From a virus, in IMG/VR virus record IMGVR_UViG_3300001450_009970, positions 44,412 to 108,411 of that record: DNA of 64,000 nt; one strand, 5' to 3'. Below are positions 1 through 8,495 of this stretch, one piece after another. A program made the position numbers and the translations under genes. The first letter of the stretch is position 1, and the number at the start of each line of letters is the position of its first letter. The notes below the pieces were generated by a model. It had not been told where the DNA came from and ran no database searches. It saw nothing but the letters and a program-made list of their open reading frames with translations.

Positions 1-913
1 CTTCTTCATAAGCAACTACTTCCAATTTACTTGCAATATCATTTAGCTCATTAATTAAGCCGTTGATAGGATACTTTACAAGATATTCAGATTTAACATA
101 AACATCAACAAAATTATTTTTACATTTTTCTTTTAGTTGTCCTATTGTTAGTTCATGACATTTATCAAGATATAATCTAATAAATTTAGGTGAATAATTA
201 TTTTCATAAAATTCAGTTTCGCTGGTTTCAAGATTTAAACAGTGAATTCCTTTTCTGTTACCCGCATCGGATCTTGTCATTTGATATGGATTTCCAACAA
301 ATGTTACATTACCATTAGTTTGTGCATAATGAATATGACCAGAAAATACCCTTCGCAATTTTGAATATGCATTAATATCTGATCCATGTTCTATTAACCT
401 TCTAGCATCAAATCGCATTCCAGAAATATTAGCATGACAAAAACAATAATGTGCTTCAGTATATTCAAGTATGCAATCAACTTCATCCTGATGACTTTTT
501 CTCCATGGCATTAATAGGATATTATGTTCATCAATTTCAAGAATTGTAGGCTCTTTATGAATTGTAATATTTGGAAGATATTTTAAAACATCGATCGATG
601 TAATATCATTAGAATTTTTTCTTAAGATATCATGATTTCCTGCAATAATATGAATACCATCTTCAAATATTGCAGAAAGCTCTTCAAAAACTCGTAAACC
701 TTTATTCATTACCAGTAGATTTAATGATTGTCTATTATCAAATACATCACCACTATGAATAAGTATATCTCCCTTTTTATAATGTTTCTTGACTAGAGGA
801 ATAAAGAAATTATCAAAATAATTTATCATTCGATCTAGCCATTCAATAGAATTATTTCTAGCACCTAAATGCGTGTCAGAAATAATCCAGATTTTAGGTT
901 TATGATTTGTCAT
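1..913 (-). CDS. 47: SbcD/Mre11-like recombination nuclease subunit (T4 gp47), 3' end outside window
   Basis: This is a metallophosphoesterase of the SbcD/Mre11 family, the nuclease half of the T4 gp46-gp47 complex that resects DNA ends for recombination-dependent replication. I translated it directly from the minus strand. It opens MTNHKPKIWIISDTHLGARN and shows the family metal-binding motifs in order: SDTH near residue 13, SGDVFD near 55, AGNHD near 93 and SGHIHYA near 190. The frame stays open to the window edge (last readable residues VVAYEE), so about 304 residues are present and the C-terminus is missing. The start is the ATG read from 913-911, 14 bases after the preceding gene. The ATPase partner gp46 is expected just beyond the left edge. 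The family call is secure. Confidence 0.93.
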   Translation of the reverse strand, partial: MTNHKPKIWIISDTHLGARNNSIEWLDRMINYFDNFFIPLVKKHYKKGDILIHSGDVFDNRQSLNLLVMNKGLRVFEELSAIFEDGIHIIAGNHDILRKNSNDITSIDVLKYLPNITIHKEPTILEIDEHNILLMPWRKSHQDEVDCILEYTEAHYCFCHANISGMRFDARRLIEHGSDINAYSKLRRVFSGHIHYAQTNGNVTFVGNPYQMTRSDAGNRKGIHCLNLETSETEFYENNYSPKFIRLYLDKCHELTIGQLKEKCKNNFVDVYVKSEYLVKYPINGLINELNDIASKLEVVAYEE

Positions 914-927
914 TATAATTTGTTATT

Positions 928-1389
928 TTAAAATAATTTACCGCCTATTTTTTTAGTTACGGTATCATCACCATATTCCAATTCTTCAATTAATTTTTGT
1001 TTAAATGTATTGGAAAGTGAATCATAAAACTTATGATAATTAATATCAAAATATTCAGATAACATTGAAAAAATTTGAATTTTGGATACTTTTGGAATTT
1101 TATTTACTACAAAAGAATATAGTTTATTGATTTCTGCTTTACTTAATTTTTTGTATTTTCCTTCATCATTAGGTTTATTTAAAGATTCAAAATCCGATCC
1201 AAGTATACAATTTTCAATTTTAGTATAAATTAAATCATGATCAATTTGATCTTCCATTGACATTTCAGTATCTACACTTGAGTCAATAACAAAATCAATT
1301 TTTGTTGTGCTAATATCCGTAGATTCATATGAATTATCGAATATTTTTTTAACATTTACTTCACTTGTACCCTTTTTCTTTTTTGCCAT
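928..1389 (-). CDS. Acidic protein, possible late-transcription co-activator (gp33-like)
   Basis: This 153-residue protein sits between gp41 and gp47. It has a lysine-rich start (MAKKKKGTSEV), an acidic middle (residues 35-55) and a helical C-terminal half. The segment around residues 100-138 (SKIQIFSMLSEYF then DINYHKFYDSL then FKQKLIEELE) resembles the helical core of T4-like gp33 proteins, where a YxEA-type helix is followed by a helix ending KEKLKxEA. T4 gp33 and the sigma factor gp55 bind the sliding clamp through a hydrophobic C-terminal tail; here the protein ends GGKLF. This is pattern resemblance only, not a computed alignment. It begins two bases after the gp41 stop codon, so it is translated from the replication transcript. 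If it is gp33, it would help read the GATAWATAA late promoters seen elsewhere in the window. Confidence 0.4.
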   Translation of the reverse strand: MAKKKKGTSEVNVKKIFDNSYESTDISTTKIDFVIDSSVDTEMSMEDQIDHDLIYTKIENCILGSDFESLNKPNDEGKYKKLSKAEINKLYSFVVNKIPKVSKIQIFSMLSEYFDINYHKFYDSLSNTFKQKLIEELEYGDDTVTKKIGGKLF

Positions 1390-1391
1390 TT

Positions 1392-2696
1392 TTATGCGTC
1401 GTTATCATCTGTTATTAATGAGTCGGTTTCAATTAATCGCATATATTCATATAGAATATTATACATTTTGCGATAACCTCGACCATGACCATCCCTGATT
1501 TTCAGGATTTTTAGCCAGTAAATTCGATCCCTATGTTGATCCGATGTTTGAATAATTCCATAAATCATATCAGCCGTATGAGATAATCCAGCGGATTCAG
1601 CAATATGAGAAAGTGTAAGTTCAGAAGAATCATAACCACCACGAGTAATTTGAGTTGCAGTAATTATTAACCAATCATTTCTTACAGCCATTGCACGTAA
1701 ATCTTCCGCAATTTGTTTAATTTTCATGTAAGTATTTTCCGTATTAGGGTTACGGTAATTAGCTAAAATATTGATGTAATCAATTACAATTGCTTTTAAT
1801 TTTATTCCTTTAGTATCTTCAAGGTCTTTTAAATAGGATTCAATATCAGGAACCGTAGCTTGTGATGTAGGATATTCTTTAACAAATAATTGACCTGGTG
1901 GAATTATTCCACCACCAACAGCTTGTAATCGTGATTTCATATAAGCTGTATCAACAGATTTCTTATCATAATCATCCATTGAAATATTAAGAAGATTAGA
2001 TCCGATTCTTTTCATTACTTTTCTATCAGCCATTTCAGCAGATATAAAAGCAACATTATGACCTGCTTTTACAAAGTTAGATGCATCATTAGCAAGCCAA
2101 ATAGATTTTCCTATATTTTGTTCACCTGCATATACAATTAATGTTTTTGCATCGTATCCACCACCAGTACAATTATTTATGAATTCATGGCCTGAATCTA
2201 TTTTTGGATATTTTCTTTGAGTATGTGAATCTATATCAAAGAAAGATAAGCCAAGATTATTATCAAAATTGACATTGTTTCGTGTTAAAATAATATCTTT
2301 AACCTTAGCAATAATGCTATGAACATTATCTGGATTTACTTTTGTTGTTTTAACAAATTCAATTGTATCAATTAATGATGCATCAAGATTTTTCCAAAGA
2401 ATCCATGATTCAGCTGTTTCCTGTAACCAATTGTCATCATAATCAGATAATTTACTATCAAAGATTAAATCTACAATATTGTCTTTTATTTTGTCAGGAT
2501 ATTTACTTTTAACAATAGCTTTTACTTGTTCTCGTGTAGGAGTTTCTTTAAATCTTTCGTAAAATGCTTTTGTAATATATGATAGTGTTTCTAGATCAGG
2601 ATTGTCGTAAAATGATTTCTTTACGGATTTAAGATACTTTGGATTTTTAATAGTGTATATGTAAAATATTTTTTCAAAGTCGTTAGATTGTATCAT
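1392..2696 (-). CDS. 41: Replicative DNA helicase, DnaB family (T4 gp41)
   Basis: This is the hexameric 5'-3' replicative helicase that unwinds the fork and works with the gp61 primase as the primosome. The 434 residues comprise an N-terminal helical domain (about 1-140) and a RecA-like motor. The Walker A loop GEQNIGKS lies at 191-198, a Walker B strand LKAIVIDYINIL near 300, and the DnaB-type TATQITRGG segment near 350. The length is close to the 475 residues of T4 gp41. It lies downstream of uvsX and one small gene, the same order as T4 uvsX-40-41. The leader before the ATG is A/T-rich with no Shine-Dalgarno sequence. The assignment is secure. Confidence 0.93.
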   Translation of the reverse strand: MIQSNDFEKIFYIYTIKNPKYLKSVKKSFYDNPDLETLSYITKAFYERFKETPTREQVKAIVKSKYPDKIKDNIVDLIFDSKLSDYDDNWLQETAESWILWKNLDASLIDTIEFVKTTKVNPDNVHSIIAKVKDIILTRNNVNFDNNLGLSFFDIDSHTQRKYPKIDSGHEFINNCTGGGYDAKTLIVYAGEQNIGKSIWLANDASNFVKAGHNVAFISAEMADRKVMKRIGSNLLNISMDDYDKKSVDTAYMKSRLQAVGGGIIPPGQLFVKEYPTSQATVPDIESYLKDLEDTKGIKLKAIVIDYINILANYRNPNTENTYMKIKQIAEDLRAMAVRNDWLIITATQITRGGYDSSELTLSHIAESAGLSHTADMIYGIIQTSDQHRDRIYWLKILKIRDGHGRGYRKMYNILYEYMRLIETDSLITDDNDA

Positions 2697-2721
2697 ATAA
2701 TTTGAATTTAATTATTTTATT

Positions 2722-3045
2722 TCATAAATAGTCATTTGTTTCAAATCGAAGATATCTATTATGTTGTGTTTCCTTTGGAACTGTAAGTATGCCATCAATT
2801 AACATTTTTTCAATTATAGGTTCAAGCTTGCTAGCTTTTAATCCTGTTAAAGCTTCCGCATTTTGAATTGTAAAAACTGGATTTGAAATATCATCTATTG
2901 AAGTATGATTTTTTATATGAGCCCGACCACCATCTTGATAGTACCATTTTGAGACCTCATAGCAAAGATCTTCCGGTGTTGGATATTCCGGAAGATCTTT
3001 ATACATTGAGATTAAATGTTTGACTTTAATCTTGTCTTTATTCAT
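2722..3045 (-). CDS. Small protein between uvsX and gp41, unknown function
   Basis: The 107-residue product begins MNKDKIKVKHLISMYKDL and is not recognised. Its second half (residues 60-100, FTIQNAEALTGLKASKLEPIIEKMLIDGIL) has the helix-turn-helix plus wing look of a small winged-helix domain, with the segment RYLRFETNDYL as a possible terminal strand. It overlaps the end of uvsX... that is, its start codon region is shared with the last eight bases of the uvsX reading frame (3038-3045), so the two are translationally coupled. T4 gene 40 occupies the same position, but I see no sequence argument for homology with gp40. A role in the recombination-replication complex is a guess from position alone. 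Confidence 0.75.
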   Translation of the reverse strand: MNKDKIKVKHLISMYKDLPEYPTPEDLCYEVSKWYYQDGGRAHIKNHTSIDDISNPVFTIQNAEALTGLKASKLEPIIEKMLIDGILTVPKETQHNRYLRFETNDYL

Positions 3046-4261
3046 TATTATCGTCTATTTCTTCGTTTAGCATTGCATCTATTTCAGTACCAAGGTGATC
3101 GTCCAGATGACCAAATTCAAACATTGGCTTTATTACTTTTTCATCTAGTTCATCAATTATAGGTTCCCATACTTCAGGCTTAAATAATTCTGATGCTTTA
3201 CGAGCTTCACCTAAATGACGAATAACATATTTTTGTGCTGTTGCTTTTGGATAGAAATAAAAGATTTCACCTTTATGTTCAAATTTATAGTTGTTTTCTT
3301 CAGCTTGAATTTTTTCCGCATCAGTCCATTTAGCATATTGTTTTTCTGTAAAGATATTTCCTCTACCTATTCCACAATTTTCCCATGACATAAATTCATG
3401 AAGACCGATATATGGATTCATACCTTTCTTAAAATCAATATGAATCTTAACATTATGTGGTTGAGCAAATCGATTCTTCCAGCATTTAGATGTTAAAATC
3501 ATACCAGTTTGTCTTTTTGCATCATCTTTATCTTCTTTTAATTTTGCTTTTGAATAGCAAGAAATAATAGAAGCAGAATATTTTAATCCTTCACCACCAC
3601 CCATAACGACTGGATCACCATAGCCACCGATGTTTACACCAATGTGATTAGTTAACACAAATGGCACTTTACAACCAGTCAAATCATTTGTAATAATTCT
3701 AAATAAGGATCTAATTTTCTTAGCTCTTGTCATGTCGGATTTATCAGATCCACTCATGGCATCTTCTATTTCCTTTGTAGTTGCTAACATTCCAAGTGAA
3801 TCTAATGCAATAAATATTTTAGGTAATTCACCACCACTCATTTTTACATCAATCAATGTTTTAGTTACAGTAGTAATTGATGTTCTAAATTTATCAATAT
3901 CAGAAATAGGTTCATGCTGGAATTTATTAGGGTCTATGCCAAATGTTTTTGCCATATCTCTATCCACTGCACCTTCCGTGTCATAATAAATTATTGTATA
4001 TCCCATGTCCTGTGCCTGCTTACATAGATTTAATAAAACAAAAGTTTTACCTGCACCGGATTCACCAGCAAGACATATTGATCGATTATTTGGTATTCCT
4101 TTTCTTAAGCTTCCAGTTAAAGTTGCATTAAGAATATAATTACCGGTACTAATAAATTCAGAAGGTAATGCAAAATCCGATGTAGCAAGTGAATCACCAA
4201 ATGGATTTATTTTTTTCATCTCTTTAAAAAGATCTGTTACTGTTATGTTTTTCTTTGCCAT
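3038..4261 (-). CDS. uvsX: RecA-like recombinase (T4 UvsX)
   Basis: UvsX forms filaments on single-stranded DNA and drives strand exchange, supporting recombination-dependent replication and repair. The 407-residue protein carries Walker A GESGAGKT at 66-73 and a Walker B strand IFIALDSLGML near 150. The RecA L1/L2 region follows (KVPFVLTNHIGVNIGGYGDP, then VMGGGEGLKYSAS) near 198-230. The acidic C-terminus (EIDAMLNEEIDDNNE) is typical of RecA/UvsX regulatory tails. T4 UvsX is 391 residues, so the length fits. The gene follows the polymerase C-terminal half by 19 bases and overlaps the next small gene by eight. Its loading partner UvsY is encoded at 23942-24367 and the SSB gp32 at 25697-26638. 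Confidence 0.95.
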   Translation of the reverse strand: MAKKNITVTDLFKEMKKINPFGDSLATSDFALPSEFISTGNYILNATLTGSLRKGIPNNRSICLAGESGAGKTFVLLNLCKQAQDMGYTIIYYDTEGAVDRDMAKTFGIDPNKFQHEPISDIDKFRTSITTVTKTLIDVKMSGGELPKIFIALDSLGMLATTKEIEDAMSGSDKSDMTRAKKIRSLFRIITNDLTGCKVPFVLTNHIGVNIGGYGDPVVMGGGEGLKYSASIISCYSKAKLKEDKDDAKRQTGMILTSKCWKNRFAQPHNVKIHIDFKKGMNPYIGLHEFMSWENCGIGRGNIFTEKQYAKWTDAEKIQAEENNYKFEHKGEIFYFYPKATAQKYVIRHLGEARKASELFKPEVWEPIIDELDEKVIKPMFEFGHLDDHLGTEIDAMLNEEIDDNNE

Positions 4262-4280
4262 AATTTAATTTAATTTAGAT

Positions 4281-5453
4281 TTAAAAAAGTGCTGTTGTAT
4301 AAACAAGATTTCTATTTAATTGTGGTAATCCAGAAGGGACTATTATTCGATTAAGAGGTTCAAGAATAAATTTTTCAAATTGCTTTTCATATGATATTTG
4401 TGCAGCAAATTCATAAGGATAATCCCCAGCTATATAAGCAAAGACATTACAAAATGGATCATCTGTATGATAGAATCTAATCTTTTGGCCTGACGTAATT
4501 AACTGATATTTATTTTTGTATTTTGAATTATTTAATAGATAATTGTAGTATCCACCAGCCCTAACATGAAAAGGACATTTTGATGCTATTTGAAATTCTG
4601 TTTTATCATCAATTATGTATTTCTTATAGTTTGATATTGACCGATTTGCGCTTATATCTTCAATGTTAGCCATCTTAAATTCATCTTTAATATCCTTTAG
4701 AACTCCTATAAGCTTATCGGATCTTAATTCATCCTGAGCAAATATCCAGGAAACAAGATCTTTTAGTTTTTTACGAGCAAATGACGGTGTAGAAGATTGA
4801 ATTAATTCCAGACCTTTTGCTTTTATTGAAGATAAATTATCATAATGCTTACCATCTTTCCAGATTATATTTTGAACATATTTCTTTTTAGCTACCCATA
4901 TTCCGTTAGTTGCTATAGTTTCAAGTTCAAAATTTAAGAAGTTTTCTGAATTATGCTTGTTTGCATAAATTTCAAAACATTTATTTAAGTAAGGACCTAA
5001 ACGATATTCATTAAGCTTTAGAATAAAATCGATAATGCCACCAGACCAGTTAACCGCTTTCATTGCTTCATTAAAAACTAAATAACCTGAATCCGTATCT
5101 GTATAAATCCATACAGATTCTTTCATCGACGGTAATGGCTTATCATTATCTAATCCTAATATTTTATGCAATTTATAATCAGTTGGCCAAAAGTCCTTGA
5201 AATATCGTTGAACACATTTTTCAGAATATTTAATAGCATCTTGACCTTGTAATGTAATTGCTTCAGCAATATTTAAATTAAAGAAGTGAAAATATTCATT
5301 AGCAAAGGCTCCATAAATACTGTTAATTATAAGTTTTATGGCTTGTTCCTGTGTAGAGCAATCTAAAGATTCATTTTCTAGTTGAATAATATATTCCGAT
5401 AATTCAGCTTTAGTCATTCCACTAACATCCAAGATATTAGCAAATTCAGTCAT
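4281..5453 (-). CDS. 43B: DNA polymerase family B, C-terminal half (palm motifs B and C, thumb)
   Basis: This 390-residue protein is the second half of a split T4-type gp43. It begins in the helical fingers, carries motif B (K40-LIINSIYG-48) and motif C (IYTDTDSGYL, aspartates 119 and 121), and continues through the thumb. It has no exonuclease or motif A, which lie in the protein encoded at 9970-11379. Together the halves have 469 + 390 residues against 898 in T4 gp43, so little is missing. The split falls in the fingers coiled coil, between motifs A and B. The start ATG (5453-5451) is one base past the clamp stop codon, so clamp and this half are translationally coupled. The two halves must assemble to give a working polymerase, which is inference from the conserved catalytic residues in both. 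Confidence 0.92.
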   Translation of the reverse strand: MTEFANILDVSGMTKAELSEYIIQLENESLDCSTQEQAIKLIINSIYGAFANEYFHFFNLNIAEAITLQGQDAIKYSEKCVQRYFKDFWPTDYKLHKILGLDNDKPLPSMKESVWIYTDTDSGYLVFNEAMKAVNWSGGIIDFILKLNEYRLGPYLNKCFEIYANKHNSENFLNFELETIATNGIWVAKKKYVQNIIWKDGKHYDNLSSIKAKGLELIQSSTPSFARKKLKDLVSWIFAQDELRSDKLIGVLKDIKDEFKMANIEDISANRSISNYKKYIIDDKTEFQIASKCPFHVRAGGYYNYLLNNSKYKNKYQLITSGQKIRFYHTDDPFCNVFAYIAGDYPYEFAAQISYEKQFEKFILEPLNRIIVPSGLPQLNRNLVYTTALF

Positions 5454-5454
5454 A

Positions 5455-6222
5455 TTAATCTGGGGTATTTGAATCTACACCTAATGCCAAGTTAATAGCA
5501 ACTTTAGTATCCGTAGATATTGAATTACAAATTATTTTATTTTGAGCACCTGAACATACAGTTACAACATAACTTTCAGCATCGATTCTTTCTAGCTGTT
5601 TATTATGAACATGAACTTTTTCATGTACTTCAGTTACAGAATCATCAATAATATAATCGTAAGTGGATCCTTTAATATGAATTCCTTGTTCATCACCATG
5701 AATAGAAAAGATATCTGAATTACCTATTGTATTTAACGATATGATTTTCTTTAAATCGGTTTCAGTCATTTGAAATTCAAATTTCTTAGCAGTATCACTA
5801 AATGCTATATCCTGTTGAGCACTTGTCATGGAAATAAATCCTAAATCGTGATGTAAGCAATTTAATTTGATTTTTAATGTATTGTCTTGTAATTCAAGAT
5901 ATTGTACAAAATTTTCATCATTAAGTGTTTCATAAACAATATGGCCATGAATAGCCGACATGTCAAAATAATTTAATGCTTCAATAATCTTTTTGCCATT
6001 AAAGAATCCCATTTTTAAAGGAGATTCTAAATCTTGATCCAGATCAAATACATCCGCAATATTGACAGTTGTAGATTTTACAACATCTTTAGTTGGTAGA
6101 TATACATTGGAAGTTACTACTTCATTAGATAAAGTTAAATAGACCTGTGGATCCATTCGTAACATTTTTGTTAAAAGGTTGCTTAATGCATTTCCTTTTA
6201 TTCTGTTGATTTTTACTTTCAT
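5455..6222 (-). CDS. 45: Sliding clamp (T4 gp45-like)
   Basis: The 255-residue product matches the T4 clamp in layout rather than by a strict motif. The segment VNIADVFDLD corresponds to T4 NISDVIDFD, TETDLKKIISLNTIGNSDIF to the AEDLQQLLRVSRGLQIDTI helix-strand, and the last strands SYVVTVCSGAQNKIIC and KVAINLALG to the end of gp45 (228 residues). The clamp tethers the polymerase and, in T4, also activates late promoters. It has a 94-base leader with a late-promoter-like motif at 6298-6306 and a 10-base element shared with the gp32 leader. It sits directly before the C-terminal polymerase half. The clamp loader genes 44 and 62, usually adjacent in T4, are not in this window. Confidence 0.72.
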   Translation of the reverse strand: MKVKINRIKGNALSNLLTKMLRMDPQVYLTLSNEVVTSNVYLPTKDVVKSTTVNIADVFDLDQDLESPLKMGFFNGKKIIEALNYFDMSAIHGHIVYETLNDENFVQYLELQDNTLKIKLNCLHHDLGFISMTSAQQDIAFSDTAKKFEFQMTETDLKKIISLNTIGNSDIFSIHGDEQGIHIKGSTYDYIIDDSVTEVHEKVHVHNKQLERIDAESYVVTVCSGAQNKIICNSISTDTKVAINLALGVDSNTPD

Positions 6223-6316
6223 TTATTACAATTTAGTTAATTTATTAGTTATATTACTTTTTATTATTATTGTTTCACTCTTTATAACACTTACGCATTA
6301 TATATCTTAATCAATA
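6223..6316 (-). promoter_or_regulatory. Clamp leader with an element shared with the gp32 leader
   Basis: This 94-base gap contains no gene. On the minus strand it runs from the late-like motif (6298-6306) through AAAGAGTGAAACAA to the clamp start. AGTGAAACAA (6270-6279) is also found in the gp32 leader at 26693-26702, at a similar distance from the start codon (48 versus 55 bases). TAAAGAGT also occurs in both. A common regulator is possible. Confidence 0.45.
6298..6306 (-). promoter_or_regulatory. Late-promoter-like motif GATATATAA upstream of the clamp
   Basis: The minus strand reads TTAAGATATATAATGCGTAA. It lies 75 bases before the clamp start, so the spacing is not typical of the family; it is the only intergenic copy in the core replication block. 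Confidence 0.55.
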
Positions 6317-8485
6317 TTATGCGTCGCATCCACCACCCGCACAAGTAAACATTGAATTTTCTGGCCTTTTTGGTGTAGCCTTTGAAGTATTTTCCGATGC
6401 AGATAACTTTTTATTTTTATCGATTTTTGATTTTGTTCGAGTATAGTAAACACCGGTTTTTAGTCCTTTCTTCCAGGCATAAGTTAATGCACTTGATATT
6501 TTGCTATATTTAGCATCTTTATGATAAACATTCATGCTTTGAGATTGATCAACATATTGGTTTCTAATAATTGCTAAATCTAAAAGAATTTTCTGTGGAA
6601 TTTCCCAAACAGTTTTATATCTATATCTAATATCATCAGGAATTTCCTGAATATTTTGAACACTACCACCATGAGCAATTACCTTATCCCTAATATCCTG
6701 ATTCCATAATCCAAGTTCATCTAATTCATTTACTAGATATTTGTTTATAACTATAAATTCACCATCACCAACCATTCTTGTAAAAATATTAGAAGTTACA
6801 GGTTCAAAACATTCAAATGCTCCTAGTAAAATAGCACTTGATGCAGTTGGCATTAACGCAATTAATAATGAATTACGCATAGGAATAGGTTCTCCTGCGG
6901 GTGCCGGCGACCATCCTTCTATATATGTTTCTCCTTTGCTATATTTACTTCCTTCCCAAGCTGGGTAATTTTTATCTTCTTCTATTGCTAATATCATGCT
7001 TTCTTCGGCTGCAGCTTTATACATTGTTGAAAATATTTCATCGTTATATTTTTTAGCTTCTTCTGATTCAAACGATATTTTCCTTAACGCAAGAAAATCA
7101 GCCATACCAGCAACACCTATTGCAATTGCTCGTTGATCTTCTCCTGCATTTTTACTCCATTCATCAGACCATTTGTTTTTATCAATTACACGATTCAAAG
7201 CTCTTACTAAAACCTTTGTAGATTTTGCAATAGATTTCATTGTTTTATGTTCCGCTAAATTTACAGATGCTAATGTACATTGTGGTGTATAGCCAGGTTT
7301 ACTAGCTTGCATGATTTCAATGCATAAATTAGATTGTCCAATAACGCCTATGTTATCTTGCATATTTACTTTATTGGCATTATCCTTGTAGAACACGTAT
7401 GGCGTACCAGATTCAACACAGGATCTAATAATTGCATCCCATATTCTTTTAGCTGGTAATTCAGTTCCTAATCCTAGCTCAACCGCTTTATTATATTCAT
7501 CTTTTAGTTCCGATCCATGTAAATCGTAGAATGGTTTTAATCCGGCTAATTTAATATCATTAGGACAAAACACATAATACGGCGTTTCATTTGTTAAAGA
7601 TTCCATAAATATATCATCAACTGAAACCGCCGTAAATAAATCTCTAGCTCTATTTAATTCTTCACCTATTGGCAATCTTAATTCTAAGAATTCTAAAATA
7701 TCCGCATGCCAAGTTGAAAGATAAAGAGCACAACTACCAGATCTATTTCCTTGTTTATAGAATCTCATGTGCGATTGAACCATATCAGAAAATCTTACAA
7801 CACCACCAGCAAATCCTTTGAAACTTGACACCATACTTTTTGAGCTTCGTAATCTATCGATACAAAGTCCTATCCCTGATCCTTCTTTAGATCCGTGTGA
7901 AATTTTATCTAGGGTTTCATTGATTCCTTCTATACTATCATCTTTTAATGTAGTCAAGTTACAGCTAATCATTCCATTTCGTCCTTCAATACCAGAATTA
8001 GATAATGTAGGCGTAGCAAAATTTATTTGCTTTGCATACAATTGATCGAGTAATTTTCTTCTTTCTTTAAATGACTCAGGATAAAGATGATTAGCAACTC
8101 TATTATGCATCATAGATGGTATTTCAACTGGAACACCATCATCATTCTTTTTTGAATATTTTGTAAGAAACGTCGAAGCCGCAAATGAATCAAATTTTTC
8201 ATCTACAGCTTTTGTTTCAACTTCCAGTATTTTTGCCTGCCTCGTAATTAAAATTCTACCACCAAGAGTTGAATAATCTTGATGTTCGATTTGTAAATCC
8301 GCTGCTTGAAAAGCAATAATCTCATCAATATCAGTTGCAGTCATTTCATCTTTAATGTGCGGTACAACTCTTTGAAAAAGCTTGTCCGGATTAACATTAA
8401 GACCTTTTGATTGTCTTTTTAATCTTGTGAGAATTTTATTTGGCATGAACGATTGTCTCGTTCCATCACGTTTAATTATCTTCAT
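6317..8485 (-). CDS. nrdA: Ribonucleoside-diphosphate reductase class I, alpha subunit
   Basis: NrdA reduces ribonucleotides to deoxyribonucleotides together with NrdB, supplying precursors for phage DNA. The 722 residues start with an ATP-cone regulatory domain (KIIKRDGTRQ to about 85). Catalytic residues are all present: C175 in GMISCNLTTL, the thiyl-radical triad N386-L-C388-I-E390, and C403 in CTLASVNL. The C-terminal shuttle pair is C715 and C720 (CAGGGCDA), the same CxxxxC spacing as in E. coli NrdA. The gene ends just before the clamp leader and starts ten bases after nrdB. It lies inside the gap that separates the two DNA polymerase halves. Confidence 0.96.
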   Translation of the reverse strand: MKIIKRDGTRQSFMPNKILTRLKRQSKGLNVNPDKLFQRVVPHIKDEMTATDIDEIIAFQAADLQIEHQDYSTLGGRILITRQAKILEVETKAVDEKFDSFAASTFLTKYSKKNDDGVPVEIPSMMHNRVANHLYPESFKERRKLLDQLYAKQINFATPTLSNSGIEGRNGMISCNLTTLKDDSIEGINETLDKISHGSKEGSGIGLCIDRLRSSKSMVSSFKGFAGGVVRFSDMVQSHMRFYKQGNRSGSCALYLSTWHADILEFLELRLPIGEELNRARDLFTAVSVDDIFMESLTNETPYYVFCPNDIKLAGLKPFYDLHGSELKDEYNKAVELGLGTELPAKRIWDAIIRSCVESGTPYVFYKDNANKVNMQDNIGVIGQSNLCIEIMQASKPGYTPQCTLASVNLAEHKTMKSIAKSTKVLVRALNRVIDKNKWSDEWSKNAGEDQRAIAIGVAGMADFLALRKISFESEEAKKYNDEIFSTMYKAAAEESMILAIEEDKNYPAWEGSKYSKGETYIEGWSPAPAGEPIPMRNSLLIALMPTASSAILLGAFECFEPVTSNIFTRMVGDGEFIVINKYLVNELDELGLWNQDIRDKVIAHGGSVQNIQEIPDDIRYRYKTVWEIPQKILLDLAIIRNQYVDQSQSMNVYHKDAKYSKISSALTYAWKKGLKTGVYYTRTKSKIDKNKKLSASENTSKATPKRPENSMFTCAGGGCDA

Positions 8486-8495
8486 GTTTTATATT

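Noticed and set aside
3732-3986. Plus-strand open frame inside uvsX (84 codons), and similar antisense frames elsewhere
   Set aside because: These lie opposite strong minus-strand genes, have Ser/Leu/Phe-rich shadow composition and no family signal.
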